NCBI GenBank assembly: GCA_025716855.1
Contig: JAIXMQ010000002.1
Coordinates: 186,001-250,000 of the forward strand
DNA: 64,000 nucleotides
Direction: 5' to 3'
DNA from: Pilaira anomala
Taxonomy: Eukaryota > Mucoromycota > Mucoromycetes > Mucorales > Mucoraceae
Shown here: one piece after another, positions 48,333 through 60,891 of the stretch
Position numbering within the stretch: the first letter of the stretch is position 1
Layout of the letters: every line of letters begins with the position of its first letter
The notes under the pieces: model-generated
The model's input: only the letters and a program-made list of their open reading frames with translations
What the model was told of the DNA's origin: nothing
The model's database searches: none
Program-made: the position numbers and the translations under genes

Positions 48333-49447
48333 ATCCTATTTTATCCATAAAAAAAACCCCACATTCTGCTACTAAATAAAATTCTATTTTTGATCAAATA
48401 CATATTGAGGGCTTACTAACTTCTGAATTTGTTTCGTGCATAATTATATTCAATGCCAATGAAAAACAGAATTTTGTTTATAGATAACATCTAAGTTCTC
48501 TTTTTCTTCTCCTTTTCATCATAATGTAGAAAATGATCTGCATGGAGAAAGAAATTCTACCTGAATATTCATTATTGTTTCAAGGGTAAAAAAAAACTTG
48601 ATTTCCTATTCAAATGTTTTCATTCCTGTTTCCTGGACATATATTAAAAAAAGTTTATAATCAGCATCACACCTATATTTATTAGCAAGGAATTCTGGAT
48701 TTCTATTACATTCTTTGCTTTACTTATTGTTCCTTAGGATTTCCTCAATTGGTGGTCTTAAGAGCACATGTAGTGATAAACCCACTTTATACTCTACACT
48801 CCCCGTCCCTAATATGTTGCTTTTTAAATCCCTTATTTTTTCTTTAGGGAATAGAAAAATGATATATATTAGTTCCTAAAAGATTATTGAATTTGCCAAG
48901 AAAGCTATCAACCACATGATGCTTAAATTTCCCTATAGAATACAAATAGAGCGAAAAGTCATCAACGCTCTAATACTACATTCAACTGAGATGCCTTTAC
49001 AATAGACCAGAGCAGAGAAAAACAAAGTCCTCCAACAATTTATTTGTTTTATTAAAAACAAGATCATTTACTAAGAAAGTCAAAGTTTATTGTAACAAAT
49101 CTTCTTTCCATTAAATTAAAGGACTGCTGTAGTTGAAGTTGTTATGCATAAAAACTTTCAACTGAGTTTAGGTAGTTTATCTGTATCGTCTTTTTCTGTT
49201 GGTCAGTTATATAGAGAATCAAAGGTCTATTTTTAACTTAAAATCAACATATGAGATGTGCTGATGAAATATTGATTGAAACTCATCATATACCATGACC
49301 AGTGAGCGCATATATTTTATTGTCTTACTGGTTGATTCATTATGTTTTTTTGTGACTCCATTGTGTTTTTTTTTAAAAAAAACTCGCAACTCAAAAAACA
49401 AACGGGAAAAGGCCAGTTTATACATATATTTTTTTTAAATACGTTTA
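48333..49447. other. intergenic region
   Basis: 1.1 kb without supported gene. A short ATG frame near 48534 (MICMEKEILPEYSLLFQG) ends at a GTAAAA donor-like site but has no evident partner exon. Confidence 0.45.
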
Positions 49448-49964
49448 ATGAAAATGCGTAATCCACTTAAACCTAAAAAGAAGTCAAGAAGATTTGCTGA
49501 ATTGCAAGAAGACCGAGGATTCACCGATGCTCAGTTTGAAACTACCGAAACACCAAGTAAAGTGAAAAGAAAATAACAAGTTTTTGTTTGTAAATACTAA
49601 ATAGTTTAGTTCCTTGGAGTGCCATTGGTTTGGCCACTTTACTTTTTGTCATTGGTGGTATATTATTAACCATTGGTATTCTGGTCAAGATTGGCCAAAT
49701 TACTTCAGATGTAAGGATTTGACAACTGTTATCAGTTTAATATTGATTTGTTTCAAAATAGGTATGGTTAGCCAGAGGTACAGCCTTTATAGTTCTAGGC
49801 AGTATCATGTTTATTCCAGGTAAACAAGCGATATGTATAAACATAATCATCGATACAAGGAAAACTTACTGTTCTTATTAGGCTCATATCATTTATATAT
49901 TGCTTACTACGCGTATTACAAGTATCCCGGATATGACTTTAATCTTATACCCGATTGGGATTAA
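49448..49964 (+). CDS. TMEM230: TMEM230-like membrane protein
   Basis: Four exons (49448-49556, 49610-49710, 49762-49819, 49882-49964) encode 116 residues. Two transmembrane helices (AIGLATLLFVIGGILLTIGI and AFIVLGSIMFIPGSYHLYIA) and the C-terminal YKYPGYDFNLIPDWD follow the TMEM230/DUF872 pattern (IPYKAIALATVLF, LPGFYHLRIAYYA, Y..IPDF). The N-terminus is basic (NPLKPKKKSRRF). Animal TMEM230 sits on secretory and recycling vesicles and affects vesicle trafficking; its role in fungi is unknown. Confidence 0.9.
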
Positions 49965-52900
49965 ATGTTGCTCTTCGTCCATGCATACTGCCCATTTTAA
50001 ATCGTTTTTCTATAGTCGAATCTTTTGTTTTCGCAATACATTAAATCTTGTTTTATTTTTATTATCACCGCATACTTTGAAATTTGAGCTTGGAGAAATT
50101 GTTTCACCAGCTTAAATGTTAATCTAAGATCGTAGACCAGTGTCATAATATATTTTTGAAATTTTCCTGACATAATGTCTTAACAAATGTGTTCCTGACT
50201 GATGAGCCCCAAAGCTCGTTACAGATTTTTCTCTTTTCTTCTCTGAAAAGTTTATGCAAAGGTTGAAACAATTTGGATGATCTAACTCTTTCTAAAAATT
50301 AGAACTTTTTAACAATAGAAAGAGAATAAAAAAGCTTATTACATTTTTTCAACAAGGTAAGAAGTCATCGGGATAATTGTGTAAAGACCTCAATCGAACC
50401 CTATACCCTAAAAAAAACAAAGTGCTCTAATTCTATAGAAAATAGCATACGGTATCATCTGATGATTTATGTCCTTGATTTTTTTCGCACATCACAAACA
50501 GATGATGAATCGCTTTTATTTTTCCTTTTTCTTCTTTTTCTATCTCAAAATATAAGTCTTTCCCGCCAATGCTGTCTTAATCTTTTTTTTTTTTTTAAAA
50601 TACATACGTTATCCAGATAGAAGATTTTATTACTAATATAAATGAAAGGCATTGAGATATTTTTAATACATGTTATCAGTAACAAGATATATAGAAGCTC
50701 TCATAATTTTATCACAAAGGGAGTAGTATTTCTGATATACAAGTAATCTTTTTATTTGTGGTGTAGTATATAATGCTATATCAAAAAAAAAAAAAAAAAA
50801 AAAAATCGCTAGCCCTGTGTTTGATGGCTATAAGTAGGAGACTCAATCAGTCAAAAGAAATTGGAAGAAGTATCTAAATTACAAGGTCATTATAATGCAA
50901 AATTGGATAGTTCTTTTATGATGTTTTCTGTATTGCTAAAACATAAAGAAATTGTATATCACTGTTGGTGATTTTGCTAAGAAGATAGCCCCAAGTAAGC
51001 TGTGCAAGGATGAATCGAAGTAAGTCAATATCATTTGAATAATCCCATCTTTTCTGATATCGCCTCTTAATAGCTTCAATTCTTATGTATTGAATGTCGC
51101 TCCTCAAGAATAACGTTTCGATTTTGAAATATTAGCTTTTCTTATACACAGAAAAAGGAAAAAAAAAAGGGGGGAGGGGAGGAGGGATATTGAAACATAA
51201 TATTGGCAGTAGAATCTGCAATGTTCTGGCTGTATCAATCCTTCTTCATCGTAAATCAATAGACCTTGGAGCTACGACATATCACTTTGAATCCTCCAAT
51301 TAAACCAGCATCTTCTCAGACAAAATATTTTTAGAAAGGTCTCAGGAGCTATTTGAGGAAGAAAGCTATGAGTCCATGAGCCTCGAACTACAATTTGGAC
51401 CTTGGTTGATCAACACCTAGACCGACATACCATTTCACAGGAGAAATTGAGTTCCCATGAATTTTATCGCACATTGCAATTGGTGTTGTACGTGAAGGTA
51501 AAGATGCCAAATTCCAAACCTCAAACCCTAAATTTTCAGGATTGAAAGACGGCTCAACAGTAGATATTATCATTCAGAAAATCTAAGCTCTTTCTAATGA
51601 GTCAAAGAAAACAATGACAAAAGGTTGATATGATTAAAAAAGTTGCATATCAATAGCTATTATTCCCTCGCATTGACAACATCAAAATAAAAAAAAAGCT
51701 GTGTTGATAGTTATAACAGCATTACATGATTAGTAGTTCCTTGGTTTAATTACTGTTATTTGCTGTTTTTTTCATTAATTATTTCTAGATGAAAATATAT
51801 TTCAACAAACATTATCTGTTACAGGGGGTTTGGGGTTTGCAGATGAACTAAGTTAGTCCGCTTTTTAGTTGTTTTTTTTTCAATGGCGAAATAGCTCAGG
51901 CTTCGTTTCAACAGAAGAAGTAATTTGGACATCAACTTTGCAGATAAAGTAGTAGACTTTCTTTTTATACTTGTGAATTAGGTTGACGTGTTTTTTTTGA
52001 ATTGCTTTATAGATATGGTGAAATGGACTGGTATTATACCCCAATTCCGATACCTCATTAGGTGATATTTCAAAAAAAGTCAGACCATCATAATATCAGT
52101 GATATTTCTTTAGACACACAAATAGCTTTGTTGATTATCTACTATTTTCTTGAAGATCCTCTATTTCGTATAATAGTTCATTAAAATAAATGTCTGATTG
52201 GTCCTTCCTTACACAAGTATATATATGCAGTAGCACATTTCACCGGTCTAACCACATCTGCTTTAAGAATACGCAAAAAAGATTGGACACAAATAGTAAC
52301 CAGTTTAATACCGTCTAGCTGTGATACTTTCATATTTGAATCAGTATATATAAAATAATCCCATGCTATTCTTTTTTTTTCAAAAAAAAAAAAAGGATCA
52401 AGGTGAATGATGATATAAAGAAGCGTACGTAATGAAAGAATTATGTGTTTTTTTTTTTTTTTTTTTTTTTTTTTTTGTATTGAATAGCCCAAGCACATTG
52501 TAAGAAAAAAAATCTCTTAAAAATAACGAAATTAAATTATTAATAGAAAAATACCAAGTTTAAAGACATAGTCTCAGATGAAATTCGTGAAACACCAGAT
52601 TCCTTTACGTTGAGGAAAATAGTAAAGATCGATAAGGTCTGGTGAATGGACGTACAAACGATCCAAATATAGAGCTTAACCCAATATAGAAAGTATAGAT
52701 GGAGTAGGCGATTCTATCTCTGTGGAAATAGAGCAATCGATAAATATTTAATAGTGTTATATAAGAGAGAGAGGGATGAAGAAGTAACTCACAGGGCCGG
52801 GACTGACCGGAAAGTGCGGGCTCTTTTACCGAGGTCACGCATCGACTACCCTTTTGATATTCACAAAGAAAAGAGACAACCAAAGAAGCTTCGAATCACG

Positions 52901-53738
52901 AGTAAATTGAATTTGTGGTGAATAATTTATATCTTTTTTTTTTCTACTGTAAAAGTACAATTGGAAAATAGGGTTCCCTGTTCAATAAAATTTTATGTGT
53001 ACAAAGTTACACAGAAACAGCTGTGCGGCCTCTGCGATCATAGGGTTCCTTTGTACAAATTATTACCTATAGTAGTCAAAACGTGGCCAGATCGCCAGAG
53101 ATTGAGAAAATAAAATAATTTCTTCCTTCCAGTATTTAGGCTAAAACTTTCCTTTATGCTTTTATATTGTGTCACAGAAATTGTATTTATTCCCTCGATT
53201 ACATTTTTTTTTTCAAAAAGTATTTTCCTTTTGGTTTTTATTTTGATTGATATCACTAATTCTATTGTAGTTGAAATGAAAAGTTTATAATAATAATAAA
53301 AAATAAGTAATAGAGGCATAGTACATGGTATTGTGAAAGGGTAATAGACTAATTGAGGTTAGTGAAAAAGAGAGAGAGAGAGAGAAAGAAGAGAATCATT
53401 TACAATAGAGAGATAGAGAGGGGAATAAACAGAGAAGATGTGCTTTTTTTTTTTTCTTATTATTATTTTGGTTTTTCATGTCTTTTCTGATTTACATGTG
53501 GTGTGTAAGAGAATATTAAGGGTGTAACAATAAATAGAATTGTCTGTGGAGTTGTTTGTTGTAGGTAGTACGCTCTTTTTTTTTTGTTTAAGTGAAAAGG
53601 TCTTTTTTTTTTCTTTTTTCTTTTTTTTGGAGTCTTGAATTTTTAATTTTGTGAAAAGGAATTTTTTGTTTTTTTATCAAGTTTTGAAGGTATAATAATT
53701 CTAACGTGTTTTGATTTTGATTTTTCTCTTGGAAAGGC
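49965..53738. other. gene-poor region
   Basis: 3.8 kb with no supported gene. Unrecognised minus-strand frames at 51573-51388 (FEVWNLASLPSRTTPIAM), 51107-50916, 52498-52181 (SFLRILKADVVRPVKCATAY) and 52883-52605 look like isolated coding fragments, perhaps exons of a decayed mobile element, but lack joined splice sites. A plus-strand fragment near 51790 (NIFQQTLSVTGGLGFADEL) is similar. Long T and A runs occur at 50776-50804 and 52449-52476. Confidence 0.5.
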
Positions 53739-53970
53739 CTAGTGATCTACACAGACATGTTTTGTTAATATAAATAATCCAAACAATTATAGAAATTATA
53801 AACTTACGACTTGAGCGACTACAATCCGGACACCAACTTGTATCAAAGTATCGTCGATGAATTAAACAATAACTTTTGCCTCGACCAGAACAAACGTTTG
53901 GTCCGGATATTTGGTTTTTACTTGATTTACTGTTTGATTTAGTAATGAATTGAAGAAAACTAATACCCAT
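53739..53970 (-). CDS. Small Cys-rich (putative zinc-binding) protein
   Basis: Exon 1 is 53970-53808, and exon 2 is only 8 nt (53746-53739, encoding the end and stop). Together they give 56 residues: MGISFLQFITKSNSKSSKNQ, then CSGRGKSYCLIHRRYFDTSW and CPDC. Cys/His positions (C..C..H..CPDC) suggest one zinc site. I do not recognise the family, although the tight motif argues for a conserved small gene. If the intron is not spliced, the frame runs on for 40 codons instead. Confidence 0.5.
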
Positions 53971-56297
53971 TTTATTTGTCAATGTTTATATAAAAGTAAT
54001 TTGGGTGATAAAATCCGAGATTCTTTTTTTTTTAAAGATAGAATATTTATATATATATAAAAAAAAGTGAATAGAGGAAAAAAAAAAAAAAAAAAAAAGG
54101 GATAATTTAATGGATTTATATAAAAAATTACAAGTGGCTTTTTTGTAGCTATATACACTCTATTTGATCTCTCTGGATAATAATAACTGTTTCACATTCC
54201 ACAAGCATAATCATGGTGTGAAAGAGGGACAAGGTTAGTCTCCCCCCACTTCCGTTACCTCTTTGCCTAAACAATCTTACAACAGAACACAAAATCACAA
54301 GCTTAGTCACGGGAATTTTTTTTTTAAAAAAAAAAATTCAATATTTTTTTTACTATGAACATAATTACAGCAAATCTTTCGAGTGTTTGAATTTGATAGT
54401 TCCTATTGACATAAAACCTATTGTATCTAATCATTCAACTCTTATAAGTGAAAGTTTTATACAAAAAAAAAAAAAAAAAATTATGAGTGGCCCCGACCCC
54501 CTGTGTTTAGTTAACCTTGTACCTGTGCGTCGCTCTCTTAAAGAATACGCCCCGTGATAATTATTACATGTTACATTCTTTTACAAACTCTGCCACGACT
54601 ACCATTACGATAGCCATTTGCTACTGACCCTGTGTCCAGTAATTCCTATTAGAAGGAGCGGGAGGAAAAAGAAAATGTTTGAAAGTTAATAAAAAACTGG
54701 GATTTATTATACAAATCAAAAAATCAAGAAGGAGACTCAAAAATAAGAATTTTTTTTTTTTAAAAAAAAAAATAGTCTGTGAGTTATCTTCAAACTTGGC
54801 TCGAGCGTTTTTTGTTTATTCTTACTACAGTGCCTAGAGCCCAACCATTCGATCCACACACACACTTTTTTCATCCCGCTCTTTCTTTAATAACCACTCC
54901 GCCGATTGCTTATTACACGGAAAGTGGAAATATGCGGAGTTGCCATGGGCATATATATAAAAAAAAAATACAAATGTTTAATAAAAGATGGTACGAGTCA
55001 TATAGTCGAGTTAGTTATAAACAATTAAGACATGATGGTAGGTAGCATGACAGGTTATAAAGAGAAAAAAAAATTTAACAGGATGCTCTTTTTTTATTTT
55101 CAATTGCTTGATTTTTTACAAACGATATCGTGTTACACTACTCTTGGCTTTTTACACATAATATATATTACCCTTCATTAAGATTGAGCACCAGGCATTG
55201 AACTTAAGTAGCAACCGTCCCATGATAAAAGTTTTAATTTATCGTGGATTACTTTCCGAGTTCGGGATCCGTTTATAGTTGATACTGTTATATTTAGCTT
55301 ATTATTCTTGGAAGCATTGATTGTAATAAATTTGAAATTTTTGTGACATGAGTTCTTATCCTTCTCCCCCCATAGCTTACCAAATTCTTATTTATTAACT
55401 ACTTTTTTTTTTATCACCTCATTTTGCATTTTTCTTGTGTAAACAAAGCAGTAAAACAAATTGAATTACGCAATTGTTGGAAAAAGAATGACTTTTGTCG
55501 GTTTAAAGCTCATCACTAAATGCTATTATTTGTCGACGTGTATATAATAAGATCGACCTAACTTAACTTGATTTTATTTTTTAGTTGTAATACCTTTCTC
55601 TCTTTTTTTTTTCTTTTTTTCTAAAAAAAAAGTAAGAAAAGAATCAGTTCATAGCATAGAAACGAATATCTTTTTCTTCTGATCGTTAATGTCTTCTTAT
55701 ATCTCTATACATAAAAAACATCCTTTTTTTTTTCAGTGGATCCCAAGGAAAGTCCCTACAAATTTTATGTACAACATGATTGTGTACAATTATTAGATAT
55801 CACTTAAATCTCTTTTACGGATATTTTTGTTACTCACATGATTAGTTGATCGCAAATGTCGAGATAACTGAAAACAGTTCGGTTCATATGATCTTTTTTT
55901 TTTTTCTGTGTCGATCTACTTTTGGACTATAGAGTGTTTACAAAAAAAAAAAGAACATGAAAAAGTCACTGGTCTCCTTTAGAAGGTGTGTTTATCGATG
56001 AATTCCCATTTTCCCACCCCATATATGATTTTCCTTTTCTTTTAATCTGAGTACAATCTTTTTCTATCGCGTAAAAGTATTCATGAAATTTCATAAAATG
56101 CTCAATTGAAATTGTTTGTACCAGTATAATTGTTTCTTTTAAAGAATTAACTATTTTCTGTTTTAAAATAAGGATAATTAGTGTTCTATTATATACACAT
56201 ATTTTTTTTTTTATAAAAAAAAAAAAAAAATCTGAGAGCGAAAGAACCATTTAGAACAGTTTGCATGAATTAAGCTTTTCTTTTTATACCAGGAATT
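53971..56297. other. gene-poor region
   Basis: 2.3 kb of AT-rich DNA with A/T runs (54075-54098, 54464-54480). Apart from the 5S-like stretch at 55182-55272 no feature is recognised. A GC-richer patch at 54487-54660 (GGCCCCGACCCCCTGTG, GTGCGTCGCTCTC) could be part of a non-coding RNA but has no identifiable signature. Confidence 0.45.
55182..55272 (-). rRNA. Possible degenerate 5S rRNA-like sequence
   Basis: On the minus strand CGGATCCCGAACTCGGAAAG is followed later by GACGGTTGCTACTTAAGT and GCCTGGTGCT. These echo, in order, the loop-B/C region (GATCCCG..CGAAGTTAA) and the 3' half (CGGTTAGTACTTGGAT, GCCTGG, GGTGCT) of eukaryotic 5S rRNA. The middle is replaced by an inverted repeat (CCACGATAAA..TTTATCATGG) and the helix-I 5' strand is missing. 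It would be a pseudogene or a 5S-derived SINE fragment; chance similarity is possible. Confidence 0.25.
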
Positions 56298-56316
56298 CAC
56301 ACCCAAGGATTTTTTT
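56298..56316 (+). repeat. Left terminal inverted repeat of Plavaka element
   Basis: Begins CACACCCAAGGA then a T run; exact inverted match to 60873-60891. Confidence 0.9.
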
Positions 56317-56602
56317 CTCTTTTTAGGCAATTATTAGGTAGAAAAAGTGTTTTATTGGCTTAAATCCTCGGAATAAAGTTTCGGCGAATTTTAGATGGTT
56401 TTTTTTTTACTTCTGGGGGGACATATTTTCAAAATACAAAGTTTAAGCCAATTGTATGCTCAGAGTAAAACCCCCAAATGTTTTTTTTTTTACACAAAGT
56501 TTTTAGCCAATTATCTGAAGAGACTGTAGAAAATGGAACCCCCCCCCCCAAAACACTTAGAAAATTTTCACTTTTTTTTTTGTCTTTGCTTGCTTTATTT
56601 TT

Positions 56603-59450
56603 TTATGCATTTAAGCTTTGGTAATGAGATATGAACGCCCAGTATGTACCAAACTTTGAAATGTTGACAAGTCGGATGCCTTCTCGCTCATTTATAATGA
56701 ATCCAAAGTCCAATACCTCCTTACATTCAATTGATTCAATTGAAGGAATAATGCCATTGGGTCTGATGTACAGGTTACCACGAAGATCAGTTTTCACGCC
56801 AGGAAAACAGGAAGAAATACTTAAATCACACGTCAATAGCATATATCGCTGTAATACGAAAGACCCGTCTTGTTCTTCTAAAATTTGGCCCAGAACCATA
56901 CCGCTCTCTGTATCGAACAGACCAGTCAATCCACCAACAATTTTTGTTCTGTTAATATAATAACTATCAGTTATATTCTTGCGAGCACCAAAGAAAAGCT
57001 CCTTGAAATCAGGAGTTTCATTCTGGATTGCTTTGATAGCATAACCAGTCTCACTGCGATAAACTTCTTCATACCAAACATTGCTTCGTTTCCATCTTTT
57101 GGTATATACAAATGATAGGCCATTGAACAGCTGGCGACAGATGAATTGTTTGCCAAATCGAGCTGCAACATCCCGAGATGTGTACTGTCTATTTGTCATA
57201 AAAAGATGTTCTCTGATGAATTTGTTGAACTGTTCAGGGCTTTCTGTTTCATATTGAAGCGCAAGGCCAAACCGTTCGATATCCTCTACTAAATGATGAA
57301 GTATATGCAGCTTCGGCTTTAAAGAAAATACCGGTGCGCTAGGGTCATGATCTTTAAGATGAGTATCAAGTTTAAATAAGGCATCGGTAAAGTTTAGTAA
57401 AGCACTTCGTAACGATTGCAAATACATGTCATACTTTTCTCCAACACCACGAAGATATATCAACGAGCATAACTGACCAAGGTAATTCAAGGCTTGCGAA
57501 ATAAATCGAATAGTATTATTTGGATCAGGAAATACCATTCCAAGAACTGTAGGAATTACTTGTATCAACTGCTTGTAATCTCTACCGAGAAAAGAGCCAC
57601 AATGTCTCAGATTCTTTCTAAAATTTCTGGAATATGCATCTTTATTTTTGCAACTAAGAAGAATATTACCAAGATGATCTCTTTCAGGGGCAGTCAGGAC
57701 CTTTTTCATCAAATAGTCAACCAAATACTTAATGACGCCGAGAGGAACAGAATGTAAAATATCCACAGGGCAGTCTTGTGTAGGATCAAAAGCTCGAAGT
57801 GCTAAAAACTTCTCACTCCCGTTAACCAAAAAGCTGTACTTGTCTGATATCATCTTATACCTCGGTACATCAGTTGAATTACACCGAATTACTTCATGTA
57901 ATTGTGTCAGATCTCTTCGTCGATAGTCATGTAAAACATGTCTATGTTCAGTAAGAGGATCCACATACATTTCCAAATTAGCAAGAGTGCGAGGCTTTAG
58001 ACGTAAGCATTTACGACATGGTGCTTTTGAACTGGTCCCCTTGTGCATGGCCAGTTGAGAGTGCCTTGGATTATCAGCCATCAACATAAGCAGAGGGGCG
58101 ACGAGCAGAACATAATCATTATGATCATATGAATATACTTCTATGCCTTCTTCCAGTTGCTTTAAGTCTTCGACAATTGGTCCCAACATATTCACAGCTT
58201 GCAGATTTTTATCTGAAGTACAAAGGAACATTGCATTTTCACGACGAGTTCTTTTTTCCAAAGGCATGGCAGCTAAATACATGAGATAACTATCGAAAAC
58301 ATTGTATTGTTTTGATTTGTTACCAGAAGTATCGTCAGACCAAATAACAATAGGTGAGATAACAACCTTTTTAAACTTTTGATCATTTTCAGATGAACCT
58401 GGTATGATACGTTTATACTGGTTGTAACCAGACCAAAGACGAGAAATATCACTATCGAGACCAGCATGTAAAAAAACGAACCCACCGTTATTATCGTATC
58501 CTACTGTACAGCCATTTCCCTGGAAGTTGAGCTCTTTTTTAATACTGGACACAAGATTGAGTAATGGTACCAAGTATTTCACAGGAACCACAGCAAAATT
58601 GGTGCTCAATCCAGTTAAAAAAGGCATACCATCAATACCTGATACTTCACTACTGAAAACAGGAAAACATTCAGCGAAAACAATCTTTTTGATCTCGTTT
58701 TCAGAAGTACGCTCTTCTCCTTTACTCAAAAACTTATTGATCAGCCAGTAGCTACCATGCATATCTTTTACCAAGTCACCAACCCAAAAATCTTTATCAC
58801 CTTTTGTTAACATTGGTGTTTGGAAACTAGGGTGATGTCTCCATTTTTCACCGTGGTTTAAATCTAGTTTTCGGTTTTGTGTGAAATCTGGAAGGGCAGA
58901 CATTTCATTCACCATGTTGGGGGTAGCAATCATATGTTTCAAGTATTCAGATGGCGGGTTCATGAAAAATGAATGTGTTTTTCCATCTTTATTTACGGCA
59001 GTGCGTTCTACAGGATTGAATACTGGTACTTTGGACTTGATTCGCTGCTGCAAGTTAAAAATTCTGTCGGGAGCAGGCAGTTCCAAAGGGATTGCAGAGT
59101 TTCTTTGTAATTTCAATACAATTTCCAACAGACAATGCAACTTTTTTATTTCTTTTTCAGAACACAGTTCTTCATCTCCGTAACAATACGCATGGATTGC
59201 TCCTTCTAATGGGGACTCGAAAGGATTAGGCAAATCCGGAATATGATCAACTTGCTCCATGCGACTTGTTGAATAATTCAAATGATTGATATTATTCTGC
59301 GATTGCTGGTGTGAAAAGGGGAAAATCGTATTTAAAAAGAATGCTTCATCAATATCCACATTAGAATTTTCAGACTCGTCATTATCTTCTTCTTCTTCGC
59401 TTGAGCTGTATGTATCTACATCGGACCTAATCATGTATATAAAAACTTGT

Positions 59451-59482
<32 letters not shown>

Positions 59483-59906
59483 CTTACATTTCTCCGTCTT
59501 GGTGGTGAGCTTGCATACTTTCTTCTTCAGTGTCACTTGTAGTGTCAGGGTTATACTGGTGTATCTGTAATTGTTCAACAGGAACAACTGCAGCAACAGA
59601 AGAAGCTGGAGATGCAGTAGGAGAATATCCCATTGACACATCATGATTATCCATATGTGATGATTGGTTACGTCTATAAATGTTAAGTTAATGTTTGTAG
59701 ATATATTTTTGCGTCTTAGTTTATATCTACTACCTTTGTCTATTCCAAGAGAGCAAACGCTGGAACTCCTGCGATTGCACTTGTACAGGATGACAACCTC
59801 GAACATGGCGTTTGTGAGCATTGAAGTTTCTGCTTTTTTGACGTCTTCGTCCTTGACACCATTGACAAGTGAAAGCCTCAGTAATATTACTGGGTCTTAA
59901 GTTCAT
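56603..59906 (-). CDS. Plavaka (CACTA superfamily) transposase
   Basis: Three exons (59906-59734, 59673-59488, 59426-56603) give about 1060 residues. Exon 1 encodes a zinc-finger-like start (FTCQWCQGRRRQKSRNFNAH, then H..C). Exon 2 is Ser/Gln/Glu-rich, and exon 3 starts with an acidic run (SSSEEEEDNDES). The catalytic core shows VIWSDDTSGNKSKQYN (about residue 484), LMADNPRHSQLAMHKG with a following CRKC (about 570), and ESPEQFNKFIREHLF (about 848), which are the first, second and third acidic sites of Plavaka/Tnp2 transposases. RDVAARFGKQF follows. No internal stop or frameshift was seen, so it is probably functional. An ORF read from 59821 without splicing includes intron sequence and should not be used. 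Confidence 0.88.
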
Positions 59907-60872
59907 GTACGTATATTTACACTCATAATTTAACTGGTTTGATTATTATAGTAAGTGTTATTGTATCAGAAGTAAACGAAAAGAGATATTTCAAAGAAAA
60001 TTATCTTTTTAAATAAAAATTTCCGTCAAATTATTACCGTTCGGGTCTTTTATTATTTAGGTTTCATAAACCAAATTATCTCCTTCGCTTTTTTTTTTCT
60101 TTCTTCCTTTTCTTTTCAAAAAAAAAAAAGGTATGTAATAACTATAAATAAAATGTCTTGTATGTATGTGCTCTAACCTATGAATGTCTATTAGTTATCA
60201 AAAGTTTTATTATATTGCTGTAGCAACAGATATTGGTAACTATTACTATTTTATTAAATGTAACTTTTTATCACAATTTTTACTAAATTAACTCTCTTTT
60301 AATAGGTTTCTCTTCATCTTCTTTTAAGGATAGTCCGGGTATGTATTCGATAAAAGAAATTACATAAAATTGGATTAACTAAATCTTCCCTTTGAATTAG
60401 GAATTCTACTAATATACTTGTCATAAGTATTGATACGTAAGTGTACATTTAAAATGTGTCTTTTAAAGAAATACGCAATAACTAAGGCATCTTTATGTTT
60501 ATACAGACTCTTTCTTACCTGATTTCACTAAGAATCAAGGCTATCATCGTTAGGATTGCTTGCTCCTCTATCGTTTGCAAACTTACACACTATTCTGGTA
60601 TATCCCATATGAAGCGTATCTGCCGCAGCATTAAACTGTAGCATTACGCTATGGTTTAGTAATATTATTATCAAATTATTAAAGCCAATAAAAATTGTAT
60701 TTTTTTTTTCAAATAACAAATATTTTCAGACCCCCAATTATTATAAAAACTGAAACCCCCACCCCCAAAGTGGCACCCCCCACCCCGACCCCCAAGAGGC
60801 ACCCCCCCACGAAACATAAATTTCCAAAGAAGGAAGGAAATAGGTAGTTTTAAAAACGGTTGCTGAAATTAA
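59907..60872. other. 5' non-coding part of the Plavaka element
   Basis: The promoter side of the transposase gene and the subterminal region. C-rich tracts (ACCCCC, GGCACCCCCC) cluster at 60729-60820. A 63-codon minus frame at 60719-60528 is unrecognised. Confidence 0.5.
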
Positions 60873-60891
60873 AAAAAAATCCTTGGGTGTG
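60873..60891 (-). repeat. Right terminal inverted repeat of Plavaka element
   Basis: Ends ATCCTTGGGTGTG; exact inverted match to 56298-56316. Confidence 0.9.

Larger units (their letters stand above)
56298..60891 (-). mobile_element. Complete Plavaka/CACTA-type DNA transposon
   Basis: 4594 bp bounded by perfect 19-bp terminal inverted repeats beginning CACACCCAAGGA (56298-56316 and 60873-60891), with a possible 2-bp TT target duplication. One transposase gene occupies most of the element. Both subterminal regions contain C-rich blocks (56419-56550 and 60729-60820), probably transposase-binding sites. The CAC termini and transposase type place it in the CACTA (EnSpm) superfamily, Plavaka group, which is abundant in fungi. 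Confidence 0.88.

Noticed and set aside
52790..52865. Possible tRNA or structured RNA in a GC-richer patch
   Set aside because: No cloverleaf with a proper anticodon arm or B box could be formed.
59427..59821. Unspliced N-terminal extension of the Plavaka transposase frame
   Set aside because: It contains a hydrophobic and poly-Phe stretch from an intron T-run; spliced exons give a zinc-finger-like N-terminus and in-frame junctions.
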